Source: an uncultured Oscillospiraceae bacterium (GTDB lineage: Bacteria > Bacillota > Clostridia > Oscillospirales > Acutalibacteraceae). Taken from it: a stretch of DNA of 64,000 bases. Of the stretch, positions 1 through 8,413 are shown in pieces. Where the stretch lies: NCBI GenBank assembly GCA_900542575.1, contig UQOE01000003.1, positions 62,001-126,000 of the forward strand, written 5' to 3'. The notes under the pieces were generated by a model that was given only the letters and a program-made list of their open reading frames with translations, was not told where the DNA came from and searched no databases. The position numbers and the translations under genes were made by a program. Position 1 is the stretch's first letter; every line of letters starts with the position of its first letter.

Positions 1-2
1 CG

Positions 3-146
3 GCTTCCACCACCCATTCGGAGGACAGCCCGCAGGAGCTCCTGGACCAGGGCATCCGTCCGAACACCATCCGCCTCTCCATCGGCACGGAGCACATCGA
101 CGACCTCCTCGCCGATCTCGATCAGGCATTTGAAGCCGTCAAATAA
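3..146 (+). CDS. C-terminal end of O-acetylhomoserine aminocarboxypropyltransferase-type PLP enzyme (partial)
   Basis: An open frame enters from the left edge and ends at TAA. Its last 47 residues begin ASTTHSED and end with IRLSIGTEHIDDLLADL. This matches the C-terminal tail of Cys/Met-metabolism PLP enzymes, where an STTHS motif is followed by the RLSxGxE...DDL segment. In O-acetylhomoserine sulfhydrylases and cystathionine gamma-synthases this tail closes the active-site entrance. The lysine-bearing domain lies outside the window, so substrate specificity cannot be assigned. A strong hairpin terminator follows directly, so this gene ends its own transcription unit. The sulfur role fits the mnmA-larE-luxS genes next door. 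Confidence 0.8.
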   Translation, partial: ASTTHSEDSPQELLDQGIRPNTIRLSIGTEHIDDLLADLDQAFEAVK

Positions 147-171
147 GCAGCAGATTCACAGGATAGAAACA

Positions 172-212
172 CCGGGCAGGTACTGTGTAAAACAGTGCCT
201 GTCCGGTATTTT
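172..212 (+). terminator. Rho-independent terminator
   Basis: A perfect 15-bp stem (CCGGGCAGGTACTGT with its complement at 192-206) closes a 5-nt loop and is followed by TATTTT. It ends the sulfhydrylase transcript. Confidence 0.9.
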
Positions 213-221
213 CCTATCTCC

Positions 222-250
222 TTGCGTTCCCATTTGGTTTTCTATATAAT
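222..250 (+). promoter_or_regulatory. sigma-A promoter of mnmA operon
   Basis: TTGCGT at 222-227 and a perfect TATAAT at 245-250 are separated by 17 bp. The predicted start, near 257, leaves a leader of about 25 nt before the GTG start of mnmA. Confidence 0.75.
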
Positions 251-281
251 AGTGCAGAAATTTCGAAAGGGGGTACCGTCT

Positions 282-1364
282 GTGCCGAAGAAAAAAGCAC
301 TCATCGCCATGAGCGGCGGCGTGGACTCCAGTGTAGCTGCCTATCTCATGCAGCAGGCGGGGTACGACTGCATCGGCGTCACGATGCGTCTGTTTGACAA
401 CGGCGACGCCAACCTCAGCAGTGAAAAAAGCTGCTGTTCCCTCTCCGATGTCGAGGACGCGCGCGCGGTCTGCGGCCGTCTCGGCATTCCCTACTATGTC
501 TTCAACTTCAAAGACCGGTTCCGCAGCTGCGTCATGGACCGGTTCGTGGACGCCTACGAGAACGGGCGGACCCCAAACCCGTGCATCGACTGCAACCGCT
601 TCCTGAAGTTTGACTATCTCTATCAGCGGGCGGAAGAACTGGGCTGCGACTGCATTGTGACCGGCCATTACGCCCGAATCGAGCAGGATGCACAGACCGG
701 CCGCTGGCTACTGAAGCGGGCGGTCTACGACCAGAAAGATCAGAGCTATGTGCTCTACTCCCTGACCCAGGACCAGCTTGCCCACACTGTTTTTCCACTC
801 GGCGGACTGACCAAGCCGGAGGTCCGCGCAATTGCAGCGGAGCAGGGCTTCCGCAATGCCCGCAAACACGAGAGCCAGGACATCTGCTTTGTCCCGGACG
901 GCAAGTACGCCAATTTTATTGAACACTACACCGGGCACAGCTACCCCGCAGGCAATTTTGTGGACAGCGAGGGAAATGTCCTTGGAACGCATAAGGGAAT
1001 TATCCGGTACACGGTCGGACAGCGTAAAGGACTCGGGCTCTCGCTGAAGCATCCCATGTATGTGCGCTGTGTAAACCCGCAGACCAACACGGTGGAGCTC
1101 GGTACCAATGAAGAGCTCTTCTCCCGGGAACTGGCGGCGGAGGATGTCAATCTCATTGCGCTTCCGGCGCTGACCGAACCGGTCCGGGTCACGGCCAAAG
1201 TCCGCTACCGTCAGCCCGCCATGCCGGCGACCGTCTCCCCGGATGGGGAAGACCGCATCCGCGTCGTCTTTGACGAGCCGCAGCGCGCCATTACAAAAGG
1301 GCAGGCTGTCGTGCTCTATGACGGCGATACCGTTGTGGGCGGCGCCACGATTTTGGAAGTATAA
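282..1364 (+). CDS. mnmA: tRNA-specific 2-thiouridylase MnmA
   Basis: This gene encodes the enzyme that puts sulfur on U34 of tRNA Lys, Glu and Gln, using ATP and persulfide sulfur. I chose the GTG at 282 because GAAAGGGGG lies 12 nt upstream and the promoter TATAAT is at 245; the open frame further upstream would start before that promoter. The 360-residue product has the family length. It shows the PP-loop SGGVDSS (11-17), the catalytic TPNPCIDCN with Cys101, and the second catalytic Cys202 in SQDICFV. The C-terminal beta-barrel part contains the GQRKGLG motif. It is the first gene of mnmA-larE-luxS-HD, four genes that share RBS-coupled or overlapping junctions. No cysteine desulfurase adjoins it; the only one in the window is at 50.2 kb. 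Confidence 0.95.
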   Translation: MPKKKALIAMSGGVDSSVAAYLMQQAGYDCIGVTMRLFDNGDANLSSEKSCCSLSDVEDARAVCGRLGIPYYVFNFKDRFRSCVMDRFVDAYENGRTPNPCIDCNRFLKFDYLYQRAEELGCDCIVTGHYARIEQDAQTGRWLLKRAVYDQKDQSYVLYSLTQDQLAHTVFPLGGLTKPEVRAIAAEQGFRNARKHESQDICFVPDGKYANFIEHYTGHSYPAGNFVDSEGNVLGTHKGIIRYTVGQRKGLGLSLKHPMYVRCVNPQTNTVELGTNEELFSRELAAEDVNLIALPALTEPVRVTAKVRYRQPAMPATVSPDGEDRIRVVFDEPQRAITKGQAVVLYDGDTVVGGATILEV

Positions 1365-1377
1365 GGAGGTCCCGGCT

Positions 1378-2196
1378 ATGGATGAACTCCACGAAAAATA
1401 CGCCGAACTGCAGTCGATTCTGCGGGAACTGGGACAGGTCACGGTGGCCTTCTCCAGCGGCGTCGACTCAACCTTTCTGCTCCGCGCCGCGGCGGACACC
1501 CTCGGGGCGGACCGCACGGCAGCAGCTACGGCGCAGGACCCGTCGTACCCGGCCCGGGAGCTGACGGAGGCGAAGGCCTTCTGCAAAAAGCTCGGCGTGG
1601 CCCACTATGTCTTCGATGCGGATACGCTCCACGTACCCGGCTATGCGGAAAACCCGACCGACCGCTGCTACTTCTGCAAGCGGCATCTGTTTCAGAGCAT
1701 TCAGGAACTTGCGGAGTGGTATGGCACCGGTACGGTCATCGAGGGCTCCAATGTGGATGACCTCGGGGACTACCGCCCCGGACTCCGCGCCATTCAGGAG
1801 CTCGGGGTCCGCAGCCCGCTGAAGGAGGCGGGGCTCACCAAGGCGGACATCCGCGCCCTCTCACAGGAACTGGGCCTGCCCACCTGGGACAAGCCGTCCT
1901 TCGCTTGTCTCGCCTCCCGTATTCCCTATGGGGAGCGGATTACGGCGGAGAAGCTCCATCGGGTGGAGCAGGCGGAGCAGTTTCTGATGGATCTCGGCTT
2001 TCGCCAGGTCCGTGTCCGCTGCCACGGGAACCTGGCGCGGATTGAGGTACTGCCGGAGGAGATGATGCGGCTGACTGGTGCCGCAGAAAAAGTGAACAGC
2101 AAACTGAAAGAACTTGGCTTTACCTATGTCGCCATGGACCTTGCAGGCTACCGCACCGGGTCCATGAACGCTGTACTGAAAGGAACAAATTCATGA
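1378..2196 (+). CDS. larE: LarE-type ATP-dependent sacrificial sulfur transferase
   Basis: LarE enzymes adenylate a pyridinium dicarboxylate and give it the sulfur of their own cysteine while building the nickel-pincer cofactor of lactate racemase. The start at 1378 follows a full AAGGAGGT site at 1363-1370. The 272-residue protein has the PP-loop SSGVDST (26-32), a YFCKRHLF segment near residue 98, and FACLASRIPYGERIT, whose Cys177 lines up with the sacrificial Cys176 known from the Lactobacillus enzyme. Its last four bases overlap the luxS start (ATGA). Neither larB/larC nor a racemase is nearby, so the cofactor partners must lie elsewhere, or this paralog thiolates another substrate. Confidence 0.85.
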   Translation: MDELHEKYAELQSILRELGQVTVAFSSGVDSTFLLRAAADTLGADRTAAATAQDPSYPARELTEAKAFCKKLGVAHYVFDADTLHVPGYAENPTDRCYFCKRHLFQSIQELAEWYGTGTVIEGSNVDDLGDYRPGLRAIQELGVRSPLKEAGLTKADIRALSQELGLPTWDKPSFACLASRIPYGERITAEKLHRVEQAEQFLMDLGFRQVRVRCHGNLARIEVLPEEMMRLTGAAEKVNSKLKELGFTYVAMDLAGYRTGSMNAVLKGTNS

Positions 2197-2654
2197 AAAC
2201 GATTGCATCGTTCACCATTAACCACGTTATTCTGAAGAAAGGCATGTACGTTTCCCGCATAGACGGGGACGTCGTAACCTATGATATCCGCATGAAAATT
2301 CCGAACATGGGAGACTATGTTTCAAACGGCGCGCTCCACACGTTTGAGCACCTGTTTGCCACCTATGCCCGCAACAGCAAGTTTGCGGACCAGGTCATCT
2401 ACGTAGGACCTATGGGATGCCGCACCGGCTTCTATTTCCTGCTCCGGGACTCCGTCAGCAAGGCAGATGCCATCGCGCTCGTCAAAGAGTCATTCGAATT
2501 TATCCGCGGCTTTGAGGGGGATATCCCCGGTGCCACCCACAAGGAGTGCGGCAACTACCGCGAACACGATCTCCCGGGTGCCAAAGAGGTGGCGGCCGAC
2601 ATGCTGGAAGTGCTGAAGGACTGGAAGCCGGAAGACATGAGGTATCCGGAATGA
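2193..2654 (+). CDS. luxS: S-ribosylhomocysteine lyase LuxS
   Basis: LuxS cleaves S-ribosylhomocysteine to homocysteine and the AI-2 precursor DPD in the activated-methyl cycle. The 153-residue protein has the metal site HTFEH (His49, His53) and Cys119 in ECGNYREHDL, plus the GCRTGFYF strand. That is the complete family signature at the usual length. The start overlaps the larE stop (ATGA), and the stop overlaps the next start the same way, so translation is coupled. Homocysteine produced here could feed the sulfhydrylase/methionine enzyme whose end lies at the window edge. Confidence 0.97.
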   Translation: MKTIASFTINHVILKKGMYVSRIDGDVVTYDIRMKIPNMGDYVSNGALHTFEHLFATYARNSKFADQVIYVGPMGCRTGFYFLLRDSVSKADAIALVKESFEFIRGFEGDIPGATHKECGNYREHDLPGAKEVAADMLEVLKDWKPEDMRYPE

Positions 2655-3202
2655 ATCCCAACACCATGAACCTGTACTCGGGCCTGTGCGTCGATCCCAC
2701 CGAGATGACGCCGGAGGATGTCCGGCTCGTCGACATTGCACATCCCCTGAGTCTGCTCTGCCGGGGCACCGGACAGGTCCGTTTTTTCTTCTCCGTGGGG
2801 CAGCACTCCATCAACTGCGCCCTGGAGGCGGAGGCCCGCGGTCTTCCGCGGGACATCCAGCTGGCGGCTCTGCTGCACGACGCCGGCGAGGCCTATACCT
2901 CCGACGTCATCCGCCCGGTCAAGCGGCACCTGCAGGGGTATACCCCTATTGAAAAGGGAATTCAGCGCGCCATTCTGGAAAAGTTCGGCGTGCTCCACGT
3001 CCTGGAGGGCGACGGCTGGCAGGAGGTCCGGTCCATCGACGACGGCATGCTGACTCACGAGGCAAACGTACTGTTTACCGACGCCAGCGGCTTTGTTCCT
3101 GCGCCCCTTGCACGGGAGCCCGTCATTGCCCCGGCCCCGTTTCTGGAGGTGGAGACGCGGTTCACCCAGATGGTGAATCAGCTGGCAAAGGAAAAAGAAT
3201 AA
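2651..3202 (+). CDS. HD-domain phosphohydrolase (YfbR/YedJ-like)
   Basis: This 183-residue protein of the HD superfamily starts at the ATG overlapping the luxS stop. It carries QHSINCA (first metal His), LLHDAGEAYTSDVIRP (HD pair) and a late Asp in LFTDASG, spaced as in YfbR-type 5'-deoxynucleotidases. That family hydrolyses deoxynucleoside monophosphates; the real substrate here is not visible. It is the last gene of the mnmA operon and is followed at once by a terminator. Its link to luxS may simply be operon convenience. Confidence 0.8.
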   Translation: MNPNTMNLYSGLCVDPTEMTPEDVRLVDIAHPLSLLCRGTGQVRFFFSVGQHSINCALEAEARGLPRDIQLAALLHDAGEAYTSDVIRPVKRHLQGYTPIEKGIQRAILEKFGVLHVLEGDGWQEVRSIDDGMLTHEANVLFTDASGFVPAPLAREPVIAPAPFLEVETRFTQMVNQLAKEKE

Positions 3203-3245
3203 GACCGACGACCAGCCTTTTTTGGCAGATCGTCGGTCTTTCTGC
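3201..3245 (+). terminator. Rho-independent terminator (possibly bidirectional)
   Basis: An 11-bp stem (AAGACCGACGA paired with 3230-3240) is followed by TTTCT. It sits between convergent genes. On the minus strand the hairpin is followed by ATTCTTTTTC, so it may also end the EEP gene transcript. Confidence 0.85.
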
Positions 3246-3258
3246 ATACAAATTCCGG

Positions 3259-4353
3259 TTACAGCAAAGTTGCGTTCAGGATGACCGGGTTGTGGTCCGA
3301 GTTTCGGAAGTGGAGCTGCTGTGTCTGGCAGCTGTTGATGCGGACGTTCCTGGAGCAGATGAAGCCGTCGATGACGTACCACTGGAAGTCGTCCGAGGTA
3401 TCTTCGGCGAGGACGCGGTCCAGCGAGCGGCAGGACGGAGTTGAGGAATCCATGCGCATCTGGAGGCCCGGGAAGTCTTTGACGTCAATGACGCCGGGAG
3501 CCCAAGTGTCTTTTCGCTGCGGATATTTGGAAGTGTCTACATTGGAAAAGACCTGATTGAAGTCGCCGCCGGCAATGACATAGTTGCCCTTCCTGACTTC
3601 AGAGTCGAGGATTTCGCGAAGCTTTCTGGTCTGGGCCGCTTTGCCGGCGCCGTCGTCATAGGCCTCGAGGTGGAGATTGACGAAGATCAGCTCCTTATTG
3701 GAGTTTTTCAGCGGAACGCGGCTGACAAGCAGGCAACGTTTGAGGTTGCCGAGACGGACCGGCCACTTGAATGGGACCGGGAGGGACAGACGATAGGAGT
3801 CGGCGACCGGCAGGGAGGTCAGTGTGCAGATACCGCTGTCAATTTTGCCCATGGGCGGAATGGGATACGGGTCGTAGCGGACTTTGAAATTGTTGGCAAA
3901 GCTGGAACTGTACCTTGGCATGCTGTCGGAAATGGTCTGGACCTCGTTGATCTTGTACGAGCGGTCAGAGTCAATGTCGATTTCCTGCAGGAAAACGGCG
4001 TCGGGTTTGACCTCCTTTAGCTCAGCCTGGACGCCGGCGACGTTTTCACGGACGCGCTTTTCGTCAGCGGTTTTGACCATGTTGCCGCCGTCCATAAAGA
4101 AGTCTGCATTGTCTCCGAGGGCACCGAAACCCATGTTCCAGGTCATGATGCTCAGGGTGTCGCCCTGCTGCACCGTGCGGCTGGGACTGCCGTGGACTTT
4201 CGCATCCATCTTCGCTGCGGGCTTGAACTCCGTGGCGCTCAGAAAGATGAGAAAGAACAGAAAGACGGCGACGATGGCCAGAACAATCCACCCAAGGACA
4301 AGAAGCAGAATCTGCCACCACTTTCTTTGCTCTTTATTGTCTGATTTCCCCAT
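3259..4353 (-). CDS. Membrane-anchored endonuclease/exonuclease/phosphatase (EEP) family protein
   Basis: The 364-residue product has one N-terminal membrane helix (about residues 12-38, rich in Leu, Val and Phe) preceded by a Lys/Arg stretch, so the catalytic domain should face outward. The EEP fold motifs appear in order: MTWNMGFG, FLQEID, FVNLHLEAYD, GGDFNQ and a final SDHNPV carrying the catalytic Asp-His. Members cleave phosphodiesters in nucleic acids, inositol phosphates or sphingomyelin; the substrate cannot be read from the sequence. The start follows GAGAGGAG. It is a single-gene unit, divergent from thiM. Confidence 0.85.
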   Translation of the reverse strand: MGKSDNKEQRKWWQILLLVLGWIVLAIVAVFLFFLIFLSATEFKPAAKMDAKVHGSPSRTVQQGDTLSIMTWNMGFGALGDNADFFMDGGNMVKTADEKRVRENVAGVQAELKEVKPDAVFLQEIDIDSDRSYKINEVQTISDSMPRYSSSFANNFKVRYDPYPIPPMGKIDSGICTLTSLPVADSYRLSLPVPFKWPVRLGNLKRCLLVSRVPLKNSNKELIFVNLHLEAYDDGAGKAAQTRKLREILDSEVRKGNYVIAGGDFNQVFSNVDTSKYPQRKDTWAPGVIDVKDFPGLQMRMDSSTPSCRSLDRVLAEDTSDDFQWYVIDGFICSRNVRINSCQTQQLHFRNSDHNPVILNATLL

Positions 4354-4459
4354 ACTTTTTATATTCTCCTCTCAATTTTTATTAAATGTGTATAAATTCT
4401 GACATCAATCGTAGCAGAGGAAAGGCGGAGAAGTCAATGGATTCCATTGTTTGAACTTA

Positions 4460-4468
4460 TGGTATGAT
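4460..4468 (+). promoter_or_regulatory. Extended -10 promoter of the thiM operon
   Basis: TGG followed by TATGAT (4463-4468) forms an extended -10 element. The -35 region is poor. No TPP-riboswitch core (no CTGAGA box) lies between here and thiM, and the leader is only about 20 nt. Confidence 0.5.
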
Positions 4469-4494
4469 AGTAGGACGAAAGGAGTCACACAGCT

Positions 4495-5337
4495 ATGTTT
4501 GGAACCTGTATGGAAAAGGTCCGGGAAAACGGACCTCTGGTGCACAATATCACGAACTATGTCACCGTCAACGACGTGGCCAACATGGAACTGGCCTGCG
4601 GCGGGAGCCCCATTATGGCGGACGAGCCGGAAGAGGTCAAAGATATTCAGAAAATCTGCAGTGCGCTGAATCTTAATATCGGCACACTGAATGAGCGGAC
4701 CGTTAAGAGCATGTTTAAGGCCGGGAAAAAGGCGAAGAAGATGGGGCATCCCATCCTGCTGGACCCGGTGGGCGCCGGCGCCAGTGCACTGCGCACTGAA
4801 ACTGCCCTTCGGCTGCTCGACGAGCTGAAGCCGGACGTCGTCCGGGGCAATATCTCGGAGATCAAGACGCTGGCGGCCGGGTCGGGCAATACCCATGGCG
4901 TGGACGCCGCAGCGGGAGATGCCGTCACCGACGACAACCTGGAAGAGATGGCCGCCTTTGCCCGCCGGTTTGCGGCAGAGACCGGGGCCATCTGCGCCAT
5001 AACCGGGGCCATTGACCTCGTCGCAGACGCCGAAACCTGCTATGTTATCCGCAACGGCGTGGCCGATATGAGCCGCATTACCGGGACGGGCTGTCAGCTC
5101 TCGGGGCTTATGACCTGCTATATTGCGGCAAACCCGGACCACAAGCTGGAGGCGGCTGCGGCCGCTGTGGCCGAGATGGGCCTTGCGGGTGAAATCGCCA
5201 AAAATCACCTGCGCCCGGGCGAGGGCAACGCCAGTCTTCGAAACCGCATCATCGACGCCGTGGACCAGATGGAGCCCGAGACCCTGAACCGCTATGCGCG
5301 ATACGAAAAAATTACCGGAAAGGGGCCGATAATATGA
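4495..5337 (+). CDS. thiM: Hydroxyethylthiazole kinase ThiM
   Basis: ThiM phosphorylates 4-methyl-5-(2-hydroxyethyl)thiazole so that salvaged thiazole can enter thiamine synthesis. The 280-residue protein contains HNITNYVTVNDVAN near the N-terminus, LDPVGAGAS in the middle, and the anion-hole motif GTGCQLSGLM, all typical of the ribokinase-like ThiM family. The start has AAAGGAG 11 nt upstream. Its stop overlaps the thiE start (ATGA). No thiC or thiG is in the window, so the visible pathway is salvage only. Confidence 0.95.
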   Translation: MFGTCMEKVRENGPLVHNITNYVTVNDVANMELACGGSPIMADEPEEVKDIQKICSALNLNIGTLNERTVKSMFKAGKKAKKMGHPILLDPVGAGASALRTETALRLLDELKPDVVRGNISEIKTLAAGSGNTHGVDAAAGDAVTDDNLEEMAAFARRFAAETGAICAITGAIDLVADAETCYVIRNGVADMSRITGTGCQLSGLMTCYIAANPDHKLEAAAAAVAEMGLAGEIAKNHLRPGEGNASLRNRIIDAVDQMEPETLNRYARYEKITGKGPII

Positions 5338-5969
5338 AACCGGAAGATCTCCTGCTCTACGCCGTTACGGACCGCTATTGGCTGAACGGACGCGCCCTGG
5401 AGACGGACGTGGAAGATGCCCTGAAAGGCGGCGCCACCTTTGTCCAGCTCCGGGAAAAAAGTCTGGACGAAGAGGGCATTCGAAAAGAGGCACTTGCCAT
5501 TCTGCCGCTCTGCCGGAAATACGGCGTCCCGTTTGTCCTGGATGACGACGTGGAACTGGCAAAAGAAGTGGGCGCGGACGGCGTCCATGTCGGTCAGAGC
5601 GACATGGCCTGTGAGAAGGCCCGGGCTATCCTGGGCCCGGACGCCATCGTCGGCGTCTCCGCTCAGACCGTGGAGGAGGCCATTGCGGCGGAAAAAGCCG
5701 GTGCCGACTACCTCGGCGTGGGAGCGGTCTTCCCGACCGGATCCAAGGCAGATGCTGTTGAAGTGGATAAGGAGACGGTCCGTGCCATCTGCAGCGCCGT
5801 CTCTATTCCGGTCATTGCCATCGGGGGAATTACAAAAGAGAATGTCTCCGAGCTGAAAGGCCTTGGCCTGGTCGGCATAGCGGTAATCAGCGCCATCTTT
5901 GCGCAGAATGACCGGCGGGCCGCGGCGGCGGAGCTCCGGGCGCGGACGGAAGAGATGGTGAACGCATGA
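5334..5969 (+). CDS. thiE: Thiamine-phosphate synthase ThiE
   Basis: ThiE joins thiazole phosphate (from ThiM) and HMP pyrophosphate (from ThiD) to thiamine phosphate. The 211-residue TIM barrel shows FVQLREK (pyrophosphate-binding), FVLDDDVELA, GVHVGQSDM, and IAIGGI near the end, matching the family in order and length. It is translationally coupled to thiM upstream and to the HAD gene downstream by ATGA overlaps. Confidence 0.95.
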   Translation: MKPEDLLLYAVTDRYWLNGRALETDVEDALKGGATFVQLREKSLDEEGIRKEALAILPLCRKYGVPFVLDDDVELAKEVGADGVHVGQSDMACEKARAILGPDAIVGVSAQTVEEAIAAEKAGADYLGVGAVFPTGSKADAVEVDKETVRAICSAVSIPVIAIGGITKENVSELKGLGLVGIAVISAIFAQNDRRAAAAELRARTEEMVNA

Positions 5970-6637
5970 GTCTCCAGGGAGCGGTATTTGACGCGGACGG
6001 AACACTTTTGGACACCATGCCGTACTGGTACGACATCGGGGCGAAGTATCTGGAGCAGAACAGCATCCAGGCCCCGCCGCTGCTCTGGCGGAAGTTTATG
6101 AATCTCAGCCTGTCCGGGTCGGCAAAATATCTGCACGACCATTTTCCGCTGGACCAGCCGGTGGAAGAGGTGGAGGCCGGCATTCTGCAGCTGGTGGATG
6201 ACATCTACAAAAAGGACTGTGGCATGAAGCCCGGCGCCCGGGCGTTTCTGTCGGAACTGCACCGAATGGGCGTCCCCATGGTACTGGCGACTGCAAATGA
6301 CAGCACGCTTGCGTGTGCGGCCCTGGATCGCCTCGGGGTGATGGACTGGTTTGCCGACGCCATCTCCTGCGACATGTTTGGCACGACAAAGCAGGAGCCG
6401 TTTATCTACGAGGAGGCGGCAAGGCGCGTTGGACTGACGGTGCCGGACACCGCTGTATTTGAGGATATCCTGATGGCTGTGCGCACTGCCCATTCGGACG
6501 GCTTCTACACGGTGGCCATGGAGGACGAGGCGAGCGAAAAAGAGCGGCCCGCCATCCGGAGGACGGCAGACCGCTATATTACCGATTTTGCGCAGCTGAA
6601 CGCGGCGCAGCTGTTTACTTCGCGCGCCACTCTTTGA
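5966..6637 (+). CDS. HAD-superfamily phosphatase linked to thiamine salvage
   Basis: The 223-residue protein opens with the HAD nucleophile motif FDADGTLLDT. It continues with a helical cap (about 20-85), LATANDS (motif II region) and VFEDILMAVRTAHSDGF, in which the usual acidic motif IV is present. It resembles beta-phosphoglucomutase/phosphatase HADs. Coupling to thiE by ATGA suggests it acts on a thiamine-pathway phosphate such as thiamine phosphate or HMP phosphate, but that is inference. Its 3' end runs 23 nt into the convergent endonuclease IV gene. Confidence 0.75.
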   Translation: MSLQGAVFDADGTLLDTMPYWYDIGAKYLEQNSIQAPPLLWRKFMNLSLSGSAKYLHDHFPLDQPVEEVEAGILQLVDDIYKKDCGMKPGARAFLSELHRMGVPMVLATANDSTLACAALDRLGVMDWFADAISCDMFGTTKQEPFIYEEAARRVGLTVPDTAVFEDILMAVRTAHSDGFYTVAMEDEASEKERPAIRRTADRYITDFAQLNAAQLFTSRATL

Positions 6638-7451
6638 CGGCGGCAATCTCTTTTTTGTATCCTGCAGGCTCATTGGGGGTCTCCAGGATGAACGGACGGC
6701 CCTGCAGTGACGGGAGCTGCACGACAGCCCTCAGCGCCGCCTCCCCGATTTCTCCCTGGCCGAGTTTCTCGTGGCGGTCCTTGTGGCTGCCGCAGATGTT
6801 TTTGCTGTCGTTGAGATGCACGGCGTACAGCCGGTCCAGACCTATGGTCAGGTCAAACTGCATCAGGACATCGTCCAGTTGTCCGGCGATATCGTAGCCG
6901 CTGTCCCAGATGTGGCAAGTGTCCAGGCAGACGCCGAACTTTTCCGGGCACTCCACCCGGTCTAGCAGTTCGCGCAGTTCCTCAAAGGAGCGGCCGATCT
7001 CGCTGCCCTTGCCGGCCATGGTCTCCAGGAGCACCGTGGTTCTGCAGTCCGCATGGACGATGTTGTTCAGGCTCTCGGCAATTTTGTAGATGCCGATATC
7101 CACGCCCTGGCCCACGTGAGAGCCCGGGTGGAAGTTGTAGTAGTTGCCGGGAAAGTACGTATCCATGCGTTCCAGGTCGTCCCGCAGCATATTTTCTGCC
7201 TTTCGGCGCACGTCCTCTTTGGCCGCCGCCAGATTCATCGTGTACGGCGCATGAGCCACCAGCGGGCCGAAGGCGTGTTCCTGCAGAATGGCGTTCATGT
7301 CAGCGGCATCTTCCGGATCAATGTCCTTTGCGGCGCCGCCCCGGGGCGAGCGCAGGAAAAAAGCGAAGGTGTCCCCGCCGTAGTCCACCATGGTCTCCGC
7401 CATATGGGTGTAGCCCCGGGCGACGGAGAGATGACAGCCGATATAAATCAA
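6615..7451 (-). CDS. nfo: Endonuclease IV (AP endonuclease)
   Basis: This enzyme incises DNA at abasic sites in base-excision repair, using three zinc ions. I place the start at the TTG at 7451: AGGAGTGGAG lies just upstream and the product then begins M-IYIGCHLSVA, as family members do. The 278-residue TIM barrel shows GCHLS, FNFHPGSH (as NFHPGSH), VLLETMAGKG, VCLDTCHIWDSGYD, HLNDSK and the final ILETPNEP, covering the metal-ligand set. The much longer open frame upstream is antisense to thiD and is not coding. The gene ends tail-to-tail inside the HAD phosphatase. Confidence 0.92.
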   Translation of the reverse strand: MIYIGCHLSVARGYTHMAETMVDYGGDTFAFFLRSPRGGAAKDIDPEDAADMNAILQEHAFGPLVAHAPYTMNLAAAKEDVRRKAENMLRDDLERMDTYFPGNYYNFHPGSHVGQGVDIGIYKIAESLNNIVHADCRTTVLLETMAGKGSEIGRSFEELRELLDRVECPEKFGVCLDTCHIWDSGYDIAGQLDDVLMQFDLTIGLDRLYAVHLNDSKNICGSHKDRHEKLGQGEIGEAALRAVVQLPSLQGRPFILETPNEPAGYKKEIAAVKEWRAK

Positions 7452-7523
7452 AATACTCCACTCCTGTTCTGCTTCACATTTGCTAATTATTATACACTTG
7501 ATTCCCAGAAAGGAAACCCAACC

Positions 7524-8327
7524 ATGAAAACAGCACTGACCATTGCCGGCAGCGACAGCTCCGGCGGCGCCGGTATTCAGGCGGACCTGAAGACCATGAC
7601 CATGAACGGCGTGTTCGGAATGAGCGCCGTCACGTCGCTGACGGCCCAGAACACCACCGGCGTAACCGCCATTTATGATGTGACCCCTGAGTTCCTCGGC
7701 CAGCAGATCGATGCGGTGTTCCAGGACATCCGCCCCGATGCGGTGAAGATCGGGATGCTCTCCAACGCAGAGCTGGTGAAGGTCACGGCACGGAAGCTTG
7801 TGGAATACGATGCGGCCAACGTGGTGCTGGATCCGGTTATGGTGGCCACCTCCGGGGCACGCCTGCTGCAGGAGGACGCAATCAGCACATTGAAAGAGGT
7901 GCTGCTTCCGCAGGCGGACCTGATTACGCCGAATCTGCCGGAGACCGAGCTGCTCTGGGGCAGGCCGGTCCGCACCCGGGAGGAGCGTGAGCAGGCCTCG
8001 AGGGAGATCGGTGAGCAATACGGCGTCGCCGTGCTCTGCAAAGGGGGCCATGGAACCGATGATGCCAATGACCTGCTCTATTCGGAGGGCGAGTTCTTCT
8101 GGTTTGAGGGCCGGCGCATCCGCAATCCCAACTCCCACGGCACCGGCTGTACGCTCTCCAGCGCCATTGCAGCCAACCTGGCCAAAGGGTTTGATCTCTA
8201 TTCGTCGGTGGAACGGGCCAAAACGTATCTCTCCGGCTGCCTTTCCGCCATGCTCAATCTGGGCCATGGCAGCGGACCCATGAACCACGCCTGGGGCCTG
8301 ACCGGGCCGTTTTCCAAGGAGGCCTGA
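7524..8327 (+). CDS. thiD: Bifunctional HMP kinase / HMP-phosphate kinase ThiD
   Basis: ThiD phosphorylates hydroxymethylpyrimidine twice to give the pyrophosphate used by ThiE. The ATG at 7524 follows AGAAAGGAA. The 267-residue protein has TIAGSDSSGGAGIQADLK at the N-terminus, GMLSNAEL, LDPVMVATSG, ITPNLPE, CKGGHG and the anion-hole NSHGTGCTLSSA, all standard for the family. It is transcribed separately from thiM-thiE, divergent from nfo. No TPP riboswitch precedes it. Confidence 0.95.
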   Translation: MKTALTIAGSDSSGGAGIQADLKTMTMNGVFGMSAVTSLTAQNTTGVTAIYDVTPEFLGQQIDAVFQDIRPDAVKIGMLSNAELVKVTARKLVEYDAANVVLDPVMVATSGARLLQEDAISTLKEVLLPQADLITPNLPETELLWGRPVRTREEREQASREIGEQYGVAVLCKGGHGTDDANDLLYSEGEFFWFEGRRIRNPNSHGTGCTLSSAIAANLAKGFDLYSSVERAKTYLSGCLSAMLNLGHGSGPMNHAWGLTGPFSKEA

Positions 8328-8340
8328 GGCCGGGCTTTTC

Positions 8341-8368
8341 TTGACAATTGCGCCGCTTCGGGTACAAT
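8341..8368 (+). promoter_or_regulatory. Promoter of the SCIFF peptide gene
   Basis: A consensus TTGACA at 8341-8346 and TACAAT at 8363-8368 are 16 bp apart, 45 nt before the precursor gene. It is among the strongest-looking promoters in the window. Confidence 0.8.
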
Positions 8369-8413
8369 AGTATTCAACTTATATTTAATCTCATTTTTCT
8401 GGAGGAACCCATT

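Noticed and set aside
4354..4494. TPP riboswitch upstream of thiM (and of thiD at 7452-7523)
   Set aside because: Neither leader has the CTGAGA or GATCTGG-type core, and both are too short to hold the element.
6615..8288. Long minus-strand frame suggesting a 557-residue fusion with endonuclease IV
   Set aside because: Only the part from the TTG at 7451 shows family sequence and an RBS; the rest is antisense to thiD.
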